Assembly: GCF_900109085.1 (NCBI RefSeq)
Contig: NZ_FNYW01000013.1
Location: 1-42,642, forward strand
Source of the DNA: Alkalibacterium gilvum
GTDB lineage: Bacteria > Bacillota > Bacilli > Lactobacillales > Carnobacteriaceae_A
Reading direction: 5' to 3'
Length of the DNA stretch: 42,642 nucleotides
The notes under the pieces were generated by a model. It made no database searches. It was given only the letters and a program-made list of their open reading frames with translations, and was not told where the DNA came from. Of this stretch, positions 16,663-24,004 are shown piece after piece (the stretch's first letter is position 1; every line of letters starts with the position of its first letter). Both the position numbers and the translations under genes were made by a program.

Positions 16663-17538
16663 TTACTTTTTACCCCAAGGGAAAATCATTGGTACGCGTT
16701 GAGTATAGTCATCCCATGCGTCATATTTTTCCATATTCTTCTCAAGCAGTGGTGTAGAAATCTTAATTAGCACTGTACTTATTGTGAGAGGTGAAAGTAC
16801 CAGCACGCCATAATAGACTGGATTGATTGTGCCATTATAGATCATCGTCATTCCGCTAATATATATACCAAACCATATTAATATTTCTCCAAAGTAATTC
16901 GGATGGCGCGTTAGTGACCAGAGTCCAGACTGTAATAGTTTACCTGAGCCTTTACTTATATGCTTTCTTAGTTGTTCGTCGCCCACAACTTCAAAGAAGA
17001 GTCCTACAAATGCAACGAGGAGTCCTGCATAAAAAATGAACTGTGACCATCCTTGAAAGTCAAAAGTATTATAGCGAATAACTGCATAAGCCGCAGAACC
17101 GATAACGAAGTTCAAAATGCCTTGAACCATAAACACTCTTAAAAAGGCCATAATTATAACATGGTCCCCCCATTCTTTACGCCACTGAGCATAACGAAAA
17201 TCTTCGGGCTTACCCCAGTTTCGTTTCAATAATCTTAATGAAAGTCGCAATCCCCAAAAAGTGACAAAGGCGACGATGCTATAAGATAGAAATGTCGGTT
17301 CATCTGTCACAATGAGGGATAACCAACTCCCAACGACAAAACCCGCTCCCCAGCCAATATCGACAATAGAATTATCTTTTATTGCTGTTGCTATAAGGAA
17401 TATTATTGTGAAATATAAAAACGTAAAAGCCATTGGAATAAGTAAACTATCGGTACTGATCCTATTAAATCCTTCCGTTGCTATTGCCAACGCTACCACA
17501 AGTAGTATCGGATATATAATGATTCTTCTTTTATCCAA
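16663..17538 (-). CDS. DUF1295 (steroid 5-alpha-reductase-like) membrane protein
   Basis: 291 residues with about seven membrane helices. The C-terminal GLWSLTRHPNYFGEILIWFGIY (about residues 210-231) is the signature of DUF1295, related to the NADPH-binding C-terminal part of steroid 5-alpha reductases and isoprenyl methyltransferases. The substrate in bacteria is unknown; a lipid is likely. The start is TTG at 17538, preceded by AGGAGAG. It lies 66 bases upstream of the fatty acid kinase gene on the same strand. The left copy of the 52-bp direct repeat begins 77 bases upstream of it. Confidence 0.88.
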   Translation of the reverse strand: MDKRRIIIYPILLVVALAIATEGFNRISTDSLLIPMAFTFLYFTIIFLIATAIKDNSIVDIGWGAGFVVGSWLSLIVTDEPTFLSYSIVAFVTFWGLRLSLRLLKRNWGKPEDFRYAQWRKEWGDHVIIMAFLRVFMVQGILNFVIGSAAYAVIRYNTFDFQGWSQFIFYAGLLVAFVGLFFEVVGDEQLRKHISKGSGKLLQSGLWSLTRHPNYFGEILIWFGIYISGMTMIYNGTINPVYYGVLVLSPLTISTVLIKISTPLLEKNMEKYDAWDDYTQRVPMIFPWGKK

Positions 17539-17615
17539 AATAAATCTCTCCTAATAATTTAATTTTTTCAATCTTAACTTTTCATATACAGAATATCATT
17601 AACAATTATACTCTA

Positions 17616-17667
17616 AAATGAATATATCCCGTTAGTAGAATGCTTTGAATGATAGATATCTAATACT
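17616..17667. repeat. 52-bp direct repeat, left copy
   Basis: Identical over 52 bases, in the same orientation, to 23699-23750. The two copies bracket the whole second Dha cassette (unit length 6083 bp). The flanking bases differ on both sides. Confidence 0.95.
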
Positions 17668-17812
17668 AATATCAGGATGCTTAAATATGAAATACAAAAC
17701 CATTCGTAGTCATAAGTTAGCATTCAATAAAATCTATATGAACATATTTTGGTTTAATGTCATGGATAGTTTATTAATAAACAAGGCAAAGTGTCAATAA
17801 CGCCACAATAAA

Positions 17813-17854
17813 AATAGGTTACACAACCAGTTATTACTGACTGTGTAACCTATT
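17813..17854 (-). terminator. Terminator downstream of the gldA-dhaKLM operon
   Basis: Thirteen-bp stem AATAGGTTACACA (17813-17825) with TGTGTAACCTATT (17842-17854), followed on the minus strand by TTTTTATTG. It is about 175 bases after the dhaM stop. Confidence 0.8.
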
Positions 17855-18030
17855 AATAAAGTTGTCTAAAATTATACACCAACACCACTTGATGGATAGT
17901 CTGAACTAAAAATTTAATGTTTTAGAAAGTCTTATCCACATCAATCGTTTTGCTATTGTTTTTAAGTTTTGCCAAAATTTTTATTAAATGCGATAAATCT
18001 ATCAAATCACAATAATATAACATGTATTGA

Positions 18031-18405
18031 TCACTTATCCATTTGTATTTCTTTTAGTTGCTCTTCAACATCTTCTTTAGTCACGCCAGCTTGTAAGAGG
18101 GCTGCTGCAGTGTAGGCACCTTCAACGACTGGAACATTATAAATAGTAATATTTTTGTCACTTAAATCTTGTACCATCTCTAAGTTCATCTTAGCACTGC
18201 CTAAATCATAAAAAGCTAATATATTAGTAGATGGAGACTCACTGACCATTTCAAAAATCGTGTCAAAACTAGTTCCAATATTTGTTTTATCTACTCCGCC
18301 AATTACTTGAATGGGAACATCTCTAGCGACCTCTTGTAGCAATCGTTCAATGCCTTTAGCAATTTCATATACATGAGAGATAATAATTATTCCTGGTTTA
18401 TCCAT
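18031..18405 (-). CDS. dhaM: DhaM, EIIA-Man-like phosphoryl donor of PTS-type Dha kinase
   Basis: 124 residues, a single mannose-EIIA-like domain as in Lactococcus DhaM, without the HPr and EI-like domains of the enterobacterial form. His11 (IIIISHVYEIAKG) is the phosphorylated residue. It takes phosphate from HPr (ultimately PEP) and re-phosphorylates ADP bound to DhaL. Also seen: GGVDKTNIGTS and FYDLGSAKMNLE. The ATG at 18405 overlaps the dhaL stop by one base (TAATG). Last gene of the gldA-dhaK-dhaL-dhaM operon. Confidence 0.95.
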   Translation of the reverse strand: MDKPGIIIISHVYEIAKGIERLLQEVARDVPIQVIGGVDKTNIGTSFDTIFEMVSESPSTNILAFYDLGSAKMNLEMVQDLSDKNITIYNVPVVEGAYTAAALLQAGVTKEDVEEQLKEIQMDK

Positions 18406-18995
18406 TATTTCTCCTCCGATTTTAGCATCGCTTGAAATAATAATGCAGATGAATATGCTCCAGGATCAATATGCCCAATAGAACGATCTCCTACATAAGA
18501 AGCACGACCTTTTTTAGCTTTTAGTGGTTTTGTTGCTTCTACCGCCTCTTCGATGACTACATGAGTTAATTGCTTATTTTCTAGTGATTTAACAACTGGA
18601 GCCCACACATCAACCATCGTTTTATCGCCAACTTCGGCTTTGCCTCGTTTTTGAATGCTATCTAACCCACCGCGGAGTACTTTATCCCATGATGACGTAT
18701 TATCTCCTTTAAGAATTTTCAACATCCCCATAAATGCCGAGCCGTATAAAGGTCCTGAAGCCCCACCAACTTTGCTTAGTAAAGTTGATGTAACTAGTTT
18801 CAAGAGTGCCTCTAGCGAATCAGGAGACTCTGCTTCAATTGCTTGAATAACCTGATCCATACCCCGTGACATATTGTTGCCATGATCACTGTCCCCAATA
18901 GGTGTATCAAGCTGAGTTAAATAGTCTTTGTTTTGTTGAATATCTTCATTGAATAATTCCATCCAACGTATACCTGTTTGTAAATCCATATTCAT
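18405..18995 (-). CDS. dhaL: DhaL, ADP-binding subunit of PTS-type Dha kinase
   Basis: 196 residues. DhaL carries a permanently bound ADP that passes phosphate from DhaM to Dha on DhaK. Seen: LDTPIGDSDHGNNM with the three Asp that hold two Mg ions, VGGASGPLYGSAF, KAEVGDKTMVD and YVGDRSIGHIDPGA, all usual DhaL motifs. The start is ATG at 18995, because GAGAGG lies seven bases before it; a GTG at 19010 falls inside that ribosome site. Between dhaK and dhaM in the operon. Confidence 0.95.
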   Translation of the reverse strand: MNMDLQTGIRWMELFNEDIQQNKDYLTQLDTPIGDSDHGNNMSRGMDQVIQAIEAESPDSLEALLKLVTSTLLSKVGGASGPLYGSAFMGMLKILKGDNTSSWDKVLRGGLDSIQKRGKAEVGDKTMVDVWAPVVKSLENKQLTHVVIEEAVEATKPLKAKKGRASYVGDRSIGHIDPGAYSSALLFQAMLKSEEK

Positions 18996-19028
18996 TTGAA
19001 GTCCTCTCACTTATCATTTAGTTTTTTA

Positions 19029-20012
19029 TTACCAGCTAATTGTTTCAACTGGTGCACTTAATGCTTCCATATAGAAATCATCTTCAAGACAAAGTAGCGT
19101 TAATGATAGCCCCTGCATTTCAAGTGAAGTCATAAAGTTTCCTACTTTATAAAAATCTATTGACCATTCATCTTTATCCATTAGTTTTTTAACATCATTT
19201 GTAAAAACATATTGCTCCATTAAAGGTGTCCCACCGAGACCATTAATTATCACAGCAAATCGTCTTGTTACATCGAATTCTTCAGCTAACTTTGTTAGTA
19301 ATTCTTCTGCAAGATCGTAAGAAGGCTGTAATTTCTCCCTGCGATATCCAGGTTCTCCATGAATACCAACTCCATACTCTATCTCATTTTCACCTAGAGT
19401 AAAACTTGCTTGACTGGCTCCTGGTGTTGTTACTCCGGTAAGTGCGAGTCCAATTGATTTAATATTAGGTACTAATTCTTCAGCTAATTTTTTTATTTCT
19501 TTGATAGATTTCCCCTGTTGAGCAGCATAACCGAGTATTTTATGAACAAAAATCGTCCCCGCTACTCCACGTTTTCCTTGGGTAAATATGCTGTCCTCAA
19601 CAGCTACATCATCATCTACAACAATACTTTCTACTTCTATATCTTCCATTTCAGCAAGTTCTTGAGCCATCTCGAAATTCATAATATCCCCAGAATAGTT
19701 TTTTATAATTAAGAAGACACCAGCACCCTCATCCGCCACTTTGATAGCTTCGAGGATTTGATCCGGAGTTGGCGAAGTAAAGACTGCGCCACAAACAGCT
19801 GCAGATAACATACCTTCTCCAACAAATCCAGCGTGAGCCGGTTCATGACCGCTTCCCCCACCAGAAACAATTCCCACCTTACCAGTTTTTTCTGCCCTTC
19901 GTTGAATAATACCTGTTTCAGGTACTCTTTGTATTAATTGAGAGTGTGCGACAATCATACCTTCAATCATTTCATCAACAATTTCATTCGGGTCATTCAT
20001 GATTTTTTTCAT
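19029..20012 (-). CDS. dhaK: DhaK, Dha-binding subunit of PTS-type Dha kinase
   Basis: 327 residues, same length and numbering as well-studied DhaK: His56 (GGGSGHEPAH), Asp109 (NYSGDIMNF) and His218 (GIHGEPGYRREK), the last forming the covalent bond to Dha. Without a fused DhaL domain, it works with DhaL and DhaM. ATG at 20012 has AAAGGA upstream. It starts 37 bases after gldA, whose product would make Dha from glycerol. The protein is a clear homologue of the DhaK half of 8118-9875 and of DhaQ (10722-11708). Confidence 0.96.
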   Translation of the reverse strand: MKKIMNDPNEIVDEMIEGMIVAHSQLIQRVPETGIIQRRAEKTGKVGIVSGGGSGHEPAHAGFVGEGMLSAAVCGAVFTSPTPDQILEAIKVADEGAGVFLIIKNYSGDIMNFEMAQELAEMEDIEVESIVVDDDVAVEDSIFTQGKRGVAGTIFVHKILGYAAQQGKSIKEIKKLAEELVPNIKSIGLALTGVTTPGASQASFTLGENEIEYGVGIHGEPGYRREKLQPSYDLAEELLTKLAEEFDVTRRFAVIINGLGGTPLMEQYVFTNDVKKLMDKDEWSIDFYKVGNFMTSLEMQGLSLTLLCLEDDFYMEALSAPVETISW

Positions 20013-20049
20013 CTATTTCCGTCCTTTATATTTTATTTTAATTTATTTA

Positions 20050-21189
20050 TTATTTTATTGTCTTACGTTTTTTGTAATCTCGTCCAAGGGCATCAGCCGC
20101 AATGATTGCCTGAGCAACACTTTCAGGCGTTACTTTGAAAGGCATAGCATGAATAGATTCCTCAGGTATACAAGCTTTTTGTGCTACTTCAAAAATTTCT
20201 TCATAATTTACTTCTTCTACATCTAAGTCTGCTAGTGATACAGGTAACCCAACCGATAAACTAAAATCTAATAATTCTTCAATTTCTTCTGTTGTAGCAT
20301 CTTCAAGAATAAGTTGAACAAATGTTGTAAAGGCCACTTGCTCTCCATGGAAATAATTGTGAGGGCCATTCAAAACAGTTAAACCATTGTAGATCGCATG
20401 CGCTGCAGCAAGTCCTCCTGATTCGAAACCAAGTCCAGACAATAGGGTATTCGCTTCAACAATATTTTCTAATGCTGGTGTAACAACATTATTATCACAC
20501 GCCATTTTAGCATTGTACCCGCTCTCTAATACCGTTTCATAACAAACTCTAGCTAGCGTAATAGAAGCTATTGTTCCTTTCGCTGGCTCCGTATCTCCTG
20601 AATGAAAACCATTTGGTAATCCAGCATTTACATTTGAATTTGAACGACGGGTTGCACGTGCTTCATAGTAAGTAGCTAAAGCATCTCCCATACCAGAAAT
20701 TAAGAATCGCGTTGGAGCTTGCGCAATCACAGTAGTATCCATTAGTACTACACTTGGATTTTGAATGAAATAAGCATAATCATCAAAATGGTGATCTTCT
20801 GTATACAACACAGCTGAATGACTAGTGGGTGCATCTGTAGCTGCAATAGTTGGACATACAATTAAGTTGTGACCGTTAGCAACTGTTTTAGATGTATCAA
20901 TTGCCTTTCCTCCGCCTAAACCAACGATGACATCTGCCCCTTTTTCTTTTGCTAGCTTTTTAAGACGCTTAACTTCTTCTCGTGTTGCTTCTCCACCAAA
21001 ATCAGCTAAGTGTAAAGTTATTCCGAAATGTTTAGATGTTTGGTCTAACTTATCTTGAACACGATTGATATCATCCGGATTTCCAATAACTAGTGCTGAC
21101 TCACCTAATGACTTAATATAGAAGCCTAAATTTAATAACTCGTTTTCACCTTGAACATATTTTGATGGGCTAATAAATGCTTTTCTCAT
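20050..21189 (-). CDS. gldA: Glycerol dehydrogenase
   Basis: 379 residues, an iron-containing-alcohol-dehydrogenase fold enzyme of the GldA group, which oxidises glycerol to Dha with NAD. Seen: GLGGGKAIDTSK (NAD site, about 92-103), SGMGDALATYYEAR (zinc Asp), SGGLAAAHAIYNGL and HGEQVAFTTF (zinc His residues). The usual STDAPCSA stretch reads ATDAPTSHSA here, a small variant near the substrate pocket. ATG at 21189 follows AGGAGG. First gene of the operon gldA-dhaK-dhaL-dhaM, whose promoter carries a DhaS-type operator. Confidence 0.93.
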   Translation of the reverse strand: MRKAFISPSKYVQGENELLNLGFYIKSLGESALVIGNPDDINRVQDKLDQTSKHFGITLHLADFGGEATREEVKRLKKLAKEKGADVIVGLGGGKAIDTSKTVANGHNLIVCPTIAATDAPTSHSAVLYTEDHHFDDYAYFIQNPSVVLMDTTVIAQAPTRFLISGMGDALATYYEARATRRSNSNVNAGLPNGFHSGDTEPAKGTIASITLARVCYETVLESGYNAKMACDNNVVTPALENIVEANTLLSGLGFESGGLAAAHAIYNGLTVLNGPHNYFHGEQVAFTTFVQLILEDATTEEIEELLDFSLSVGLPVSLADLDVEEVNYEEIFEVAQKACIPEESIHAMPFKVTPESVAQAIIAADALGRDYKKRKTIK

Positions 21190-21254
21190 TTCTATTCCTC
21201 CTATTTTTAAAATAAAGTATCTTTAAAATCCCTTAATTAATCTGCTAACAGAGA

Positions 21255-21270
21255 ATTAAAGCGCTTTATT
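21255..21270 (-). promoter_or_regulatory. cre-like site in the gldA leader
   Basis: The palindromic core AAAGCGCTTT lies about 15-30 bases downstream of the proposed gldA -10. It lacks the outer TG/CA of a full cre site, so the match is partial; a roadblock role is possible. Confidence 0.45.
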
Positions 21271-21283
21271 TATCTATGAATCT

Positions 21284-21335
21284 AGCTTACTAAGTAAACG
21301 CTACCAACTCAACAGACAAAAGATTCTCTTTGTCC
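21284..21335 (-). promoter_or_regulatory. gldA-dhaKLM promoter with DhaS-type operator and cre site
   Basis: Minus strand, in order: inverted repeat GGACAAAG-N6-TTTTGTCT (21314-21335), one base, TTGAGT (21307-21312), 17-base spacer, TAAGCT (21284-21289). The spacer holds AGTAAACGCTACCA (21293-21306), close to cre. The spacing is the same, base for base, as at the dhaKL promoter (10046-10097). The operator matches the Lactococcus site at about 12 of 16 fixed bases. Confidence 0.75.
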
Positions 21336-21360
21336 GCTTCATTTATTTTTTAGTATGGCG

Positions 21361-21366
21361 TATAAT
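21361..21366 (+). promoter_or_regulatory. Likely -10 box of the second dhaS gene
   Basis: A perfect TATAAT 51 bases before the dhaS start codon; no good -35 is seen 17 bases upstream, only TTCATT. Confidence 0.45.
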
Positions 21367-21417
21367 TAATCCTAAGAGAATAGTAGCTTTAATCCGTAGC
21401 CAAAGGAGCCAAGATTT

Positions 21418-21960
21418 ATGACCCAAAAGAATACAACGAAGGAAATCATTTCTTATTCTTTCAAAAAATTAGCTTGCGAGAAGACTATTGATAAGATATC
21501 GATCACGAATATAATGGATCAAACTGATTACCGTCGCCAAACTTTTTACGATCATTTTGATGACAAATATGATTTAATTACTTGGATTTTCTCCTATGAA
21601 GTTTCTGAATTAAATGAACTGATTTCTATTTGGGAAAAACGAGAAGATATACTATTCTATTTATTAACTTACCTTGAAGAAAACAAAACCTATTATAAAA
21701 AAATCTTTTTAAATATGAAGTTAGATTCTTTTAAAGATTACTTTATTTATTACATCAAAAAAGAGGTTCAAACAATTATGAAAGACTATTATAAAAAACA
21801 TATTCATTCAGAATATAACCAAAGTGCTATGGAGATTACTACTGAATTTTATGCGTATGGTTTGGCTGAGCTGCTCTACCGTTGGGTGCTTAAGGACTGT
21901 GTTCCTCAAACAAATAATTTCCATAAATTACTTACTCAAGCGATTCCTACTCAGTTTTAA
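21418..21960 (+). CDS. dhaS: DhaS, TetR-fold activator of dihydroxyacetone kinase (copy 2)
   Basis: 180 residues with an N-terminal TetR-type helix-turn-helix; the recognition segment YRRQTFYDHFDDKYDLITWIF is close to that of copy 1 (10168-10725), so the two may read similar operators. The C-terminal half is more divergent and AT-rich. ATG at 21418 follows AAAGGAG. It is divergent from gldA across the operator at 21314-21335 and is followed after 62 bases by a glycerol-kinase-like gene and not by dhaQ. Confidence 0.92.
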   Translation: MTQKNTTKEIISYSFKKLACEKTIDKISITNIMDQTDYRRQTFYDHFDDKYDLITWIFSYEVSELNELISIWEKREDILFYLLTYLEENKTYYKKIFLNMKLDSFKDYFIYYIKKEVQTIMKDYYKKHIHSEYNQSAMEITTEFYAYGLAELLYRWVLKDCVPQTNNFHKLLTQAIPTQF

Positions 21961-22022
21961 TTTAAAAGAAGATTAAATTTAAGATAATTTTCTATGTAAT
22001 GTATTTAAGGAGCTGGTTGCAG

Positions 22023-23528
22023 ATGTCAGAATATATTCTATCTATTGATCAAGGAACAACGACAACACGTGCAATTATTATTGATCGTCAAGGAAATTAC
22101 ATCAATATTGCATCTCAAAAATTTGAACAGCACAGACCAGAACCTGGCTGGGTAGAACAAGACCCCATCGTAATTTGGCAATCTGTTTATAAAGTTATCC
22201 ATGAAGTTATGGATCATTCAGGAATATCCTTCAATCAGATTAAAGGACTTGGCATAACCAACCAACGTGAAACGACTATTGTATGGGATCGTAAAACGGG
22301 ACAGCCGATACACAATGCCATTGTTTGGAGTTCCAATCAGTCTTTAGCAATTGTGAATCAACTCAAAGAAGAAAAAACTGAAGAATACATCCATGAAAAA
22401 ACAGGGTTAGTTCTAAGCCCTTATTTTTCTGCTAGTAAGATAAGATGGATCCTTGATCATCATCCAGGCTCACAGAAACGAGCAGAAAATGGGGAGCTGG
22501 CTTTTGGTACAGTTGATAGTTGGCTTATTTGGAATCTAACGAATGGTAAAATCCATTCAACTGATCATACAAATGCTTCTAGAACGATGCTATTTGATAT
22601 CCATACTTTAAAATGGGACGAACATTTACTAAATCTGTTTCGTATCCCTAAAAGTATGTTGCCAAAAGTTTATCCCAGTTCTTATGTATATGGCTTAACG
22701 AACACAGATTTATTTAGCGAAGCAAATATCCCCATTTCTGGCGTGGCTGGAAATCAACAGGCTGCTTTATTTGGTCAGTTAGCCTTTCAACCAGGCCAAG
22801 TAAAAAGTACTTATGGCCAAGGAACTTTTATTGTTATGAATACAGGATCCAAACCAAAATTTTCCAAACATAAATTACTTACGACAATCGGGTACTCCAT
22901 TGATTCTAAGGTAACTTACGCACTTGAGGGTTCAGCCCTTATTTCAGGTAGTGCAATGGAATGGTTAAAAGATGGATTAAATTTATTCGATTCGATGGAT
23001 GATTCAGAATTATTGGCGCACGAAGCAAAGATTAATTCTAGCGTTTATGTGGTTCCAACTTTTCGAGGCATTGGAGCACCTTATTGGGATTCATCAGCAC
23101 GTGGAGCTGTCCTAGGAATCGATGAATCCACCAGCCGTAAAGAATTAGTTCGTGCTACTCTAGAATCACTTGCCTATCAAGTTAGCGATATTATTGAATT
23201 AATGGAACTAGACACTGGCATAATAGTCGATCTTCTTCACGTTGATGGCGGAGCTGCTCAAAATAATTTATTAATTCAATTTCAGGCAGATATCCTAGGA
23301 AAAACAGTTAGAAGAATTGAACGTTTAGAAACAACTGGTTTGGGCGCTGCCTATCTTGCTGGATTAGCCGTTGATTATTGGAGAGACCAAGATGAATTAA
23401 TTGCTTTAGTAACTGAAAACGAGCAATTCGACCCACATATGACTGATACAGAAAGACAACAAAAATTAAACGGATGGCGTAGTGCTGTAAAGGCTATTCT
23501 TTATTATGCTAAATTACTACATGGATGA
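22023..23528 (+). CDS. Glycerol-kinase-like FGGY protein with altered active site
   Basis: 501 residues, full FGGY length and clearly GlpK-like along its whole length (SIDQGTTTTRAIIID, GITNQRETTIVWDRKTG, GTVDSWLIWNLTNG, YTNASRTMLF-like HTNASRTMLF, LHVDGGAAQNN). Arg82-Glu83 and Tyr134 of the glycerol site are kept. However, the catalytic base Asp of GVAGDQQAALFGQ is Asn244 (codon AAT), the Thr of TYGTG is Gln266, and the conserved WQxRRT segment reads WSSNQS (102-107). The HPr-phosphorylated His of Gram-positive GlpK is also missing (SSYVYG). ATG at 22023 has AAGGAG ten bases upstream. It may be inactive, use another substrate, or act as a sensor for DhaS. Confidence 0.9.
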   Translation: MSEYILSIDQGTTTTRAIIIDRQGNYINIASQKFEQHRPEPGWVEQDPIVIWQSVYKVIHEVMDHSGISFNQIKGLGITNQRETTIVWDRKTGQPIHNAIVWSSNQSLAIVNQLKEEKTEEYIHEKTGLVLSPYFSASKIRWILDHHPGSQKRAENGELAFGTVDSWLIWNLTNGKIHSTDHTNASRTMLFDIHTLKWDEHLLNLFRIPKSMLPKVYPSSYVYGLTNTDLFSEANIPISGVAGNQQAALFGQLAFQPGQVKSTYGQGTFIVMNTGSKPKFSKHKLLTTIGYSIDSKVTYALEGSALISGSAMEWLKDGLNLFDSMDDSELLAHEAKINSSVYVVPTFRGIGAPYWDSSARGAVLGIDESTSRKELVRATLESLAYQVSDIIELMELDTGIIVDLLHVDGGAAQNNLLIQFQADILGKTVRRIERLETTGLGAAYLAGLAVDYWRDQDELIALVTENEQFDPHMTDTERQQKLNGWRSAVKAILYYAKLLHG

Positions 23529-24004
23529 ATAAAAAAATATAGAACCTTTATTTTTTACAGCAAACTTATTCTAGAGTTCTGTATCTGATATTTTTCAGCT
23601 ACGTTAGTTTGTATTCTTAACCGATAAAAAGAGAGAGTATATGATTATGTTATTGACAGCAAACGACGACGCGCTATCTCATTTAAATAGATAATCCCAA
23701 ATGAATATATCCCGTTAGTAGAATGCTTTGAATGATAGATATCTAATACTCTCTCCAACTTTAGCATAATATAAACGTATAGTTTCAAGAGTTTATTCGT
23801 TAATGCTACAATGAGTGTATAGGAAATATGAAAAGGTGGTGTGTGACTGATCATTTTCAAAGCAAAATAACAGTCAGAAAAGTCGTCGTGTAAGCAGCGA
23901 ATCTGAGACACGTTCTCATATAGATTTGTAACCGTAATCAATGGCTCATTGTTCTCTATTTTATCTATTAATTGAAGCACAAACCAATAGGAGGTTTTAC
24001 AGAA
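23529..24004. other. Intergenic region upstream of the aldehyde dehydrogenase
   Basis: About 475 bases with the right 52-bp repeat (23699-23750) and the dehydrogenase ribosome site. A minus-strand frame across 23645-23980 has no ribosome site and is not called. No strong promoter was recognised. Confidence 0.5.
23699..23750. repeat. 52-bp direct repeat, right copy
   Basis: Identical over 52 bases to 17616-17667, same orientation. It marks the right end of the Dha cassette. Confidence 0.95.

Larger units (their letters stand above)
17539..18030. other. Intergenic region between DUF1295 and dhaM genes
   Basis: About 490 AT-rich bases. They hold the DUF1295 upstream region, the left 52-bp direct repeat (17616-17667), a 14-bp palindrome GTTTATTAATAAAC (about 17769-17782) and the terminator at 17813-17854. 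The remaining part (17855-18030) has no recognised gene; it may be remnant sequence. Confidence 0.6.

Noticed and set aside
23645-23980. Minus-strand frame of 111 codons across the right 52-bp repeat
   Set aside because: No ribosome site, its start lies in the dehydrogenase ribosome site, no recognisable motifs, and the left repeat copy has a stop soon after. Probably chance, though a gene remnant cannot be excluded.
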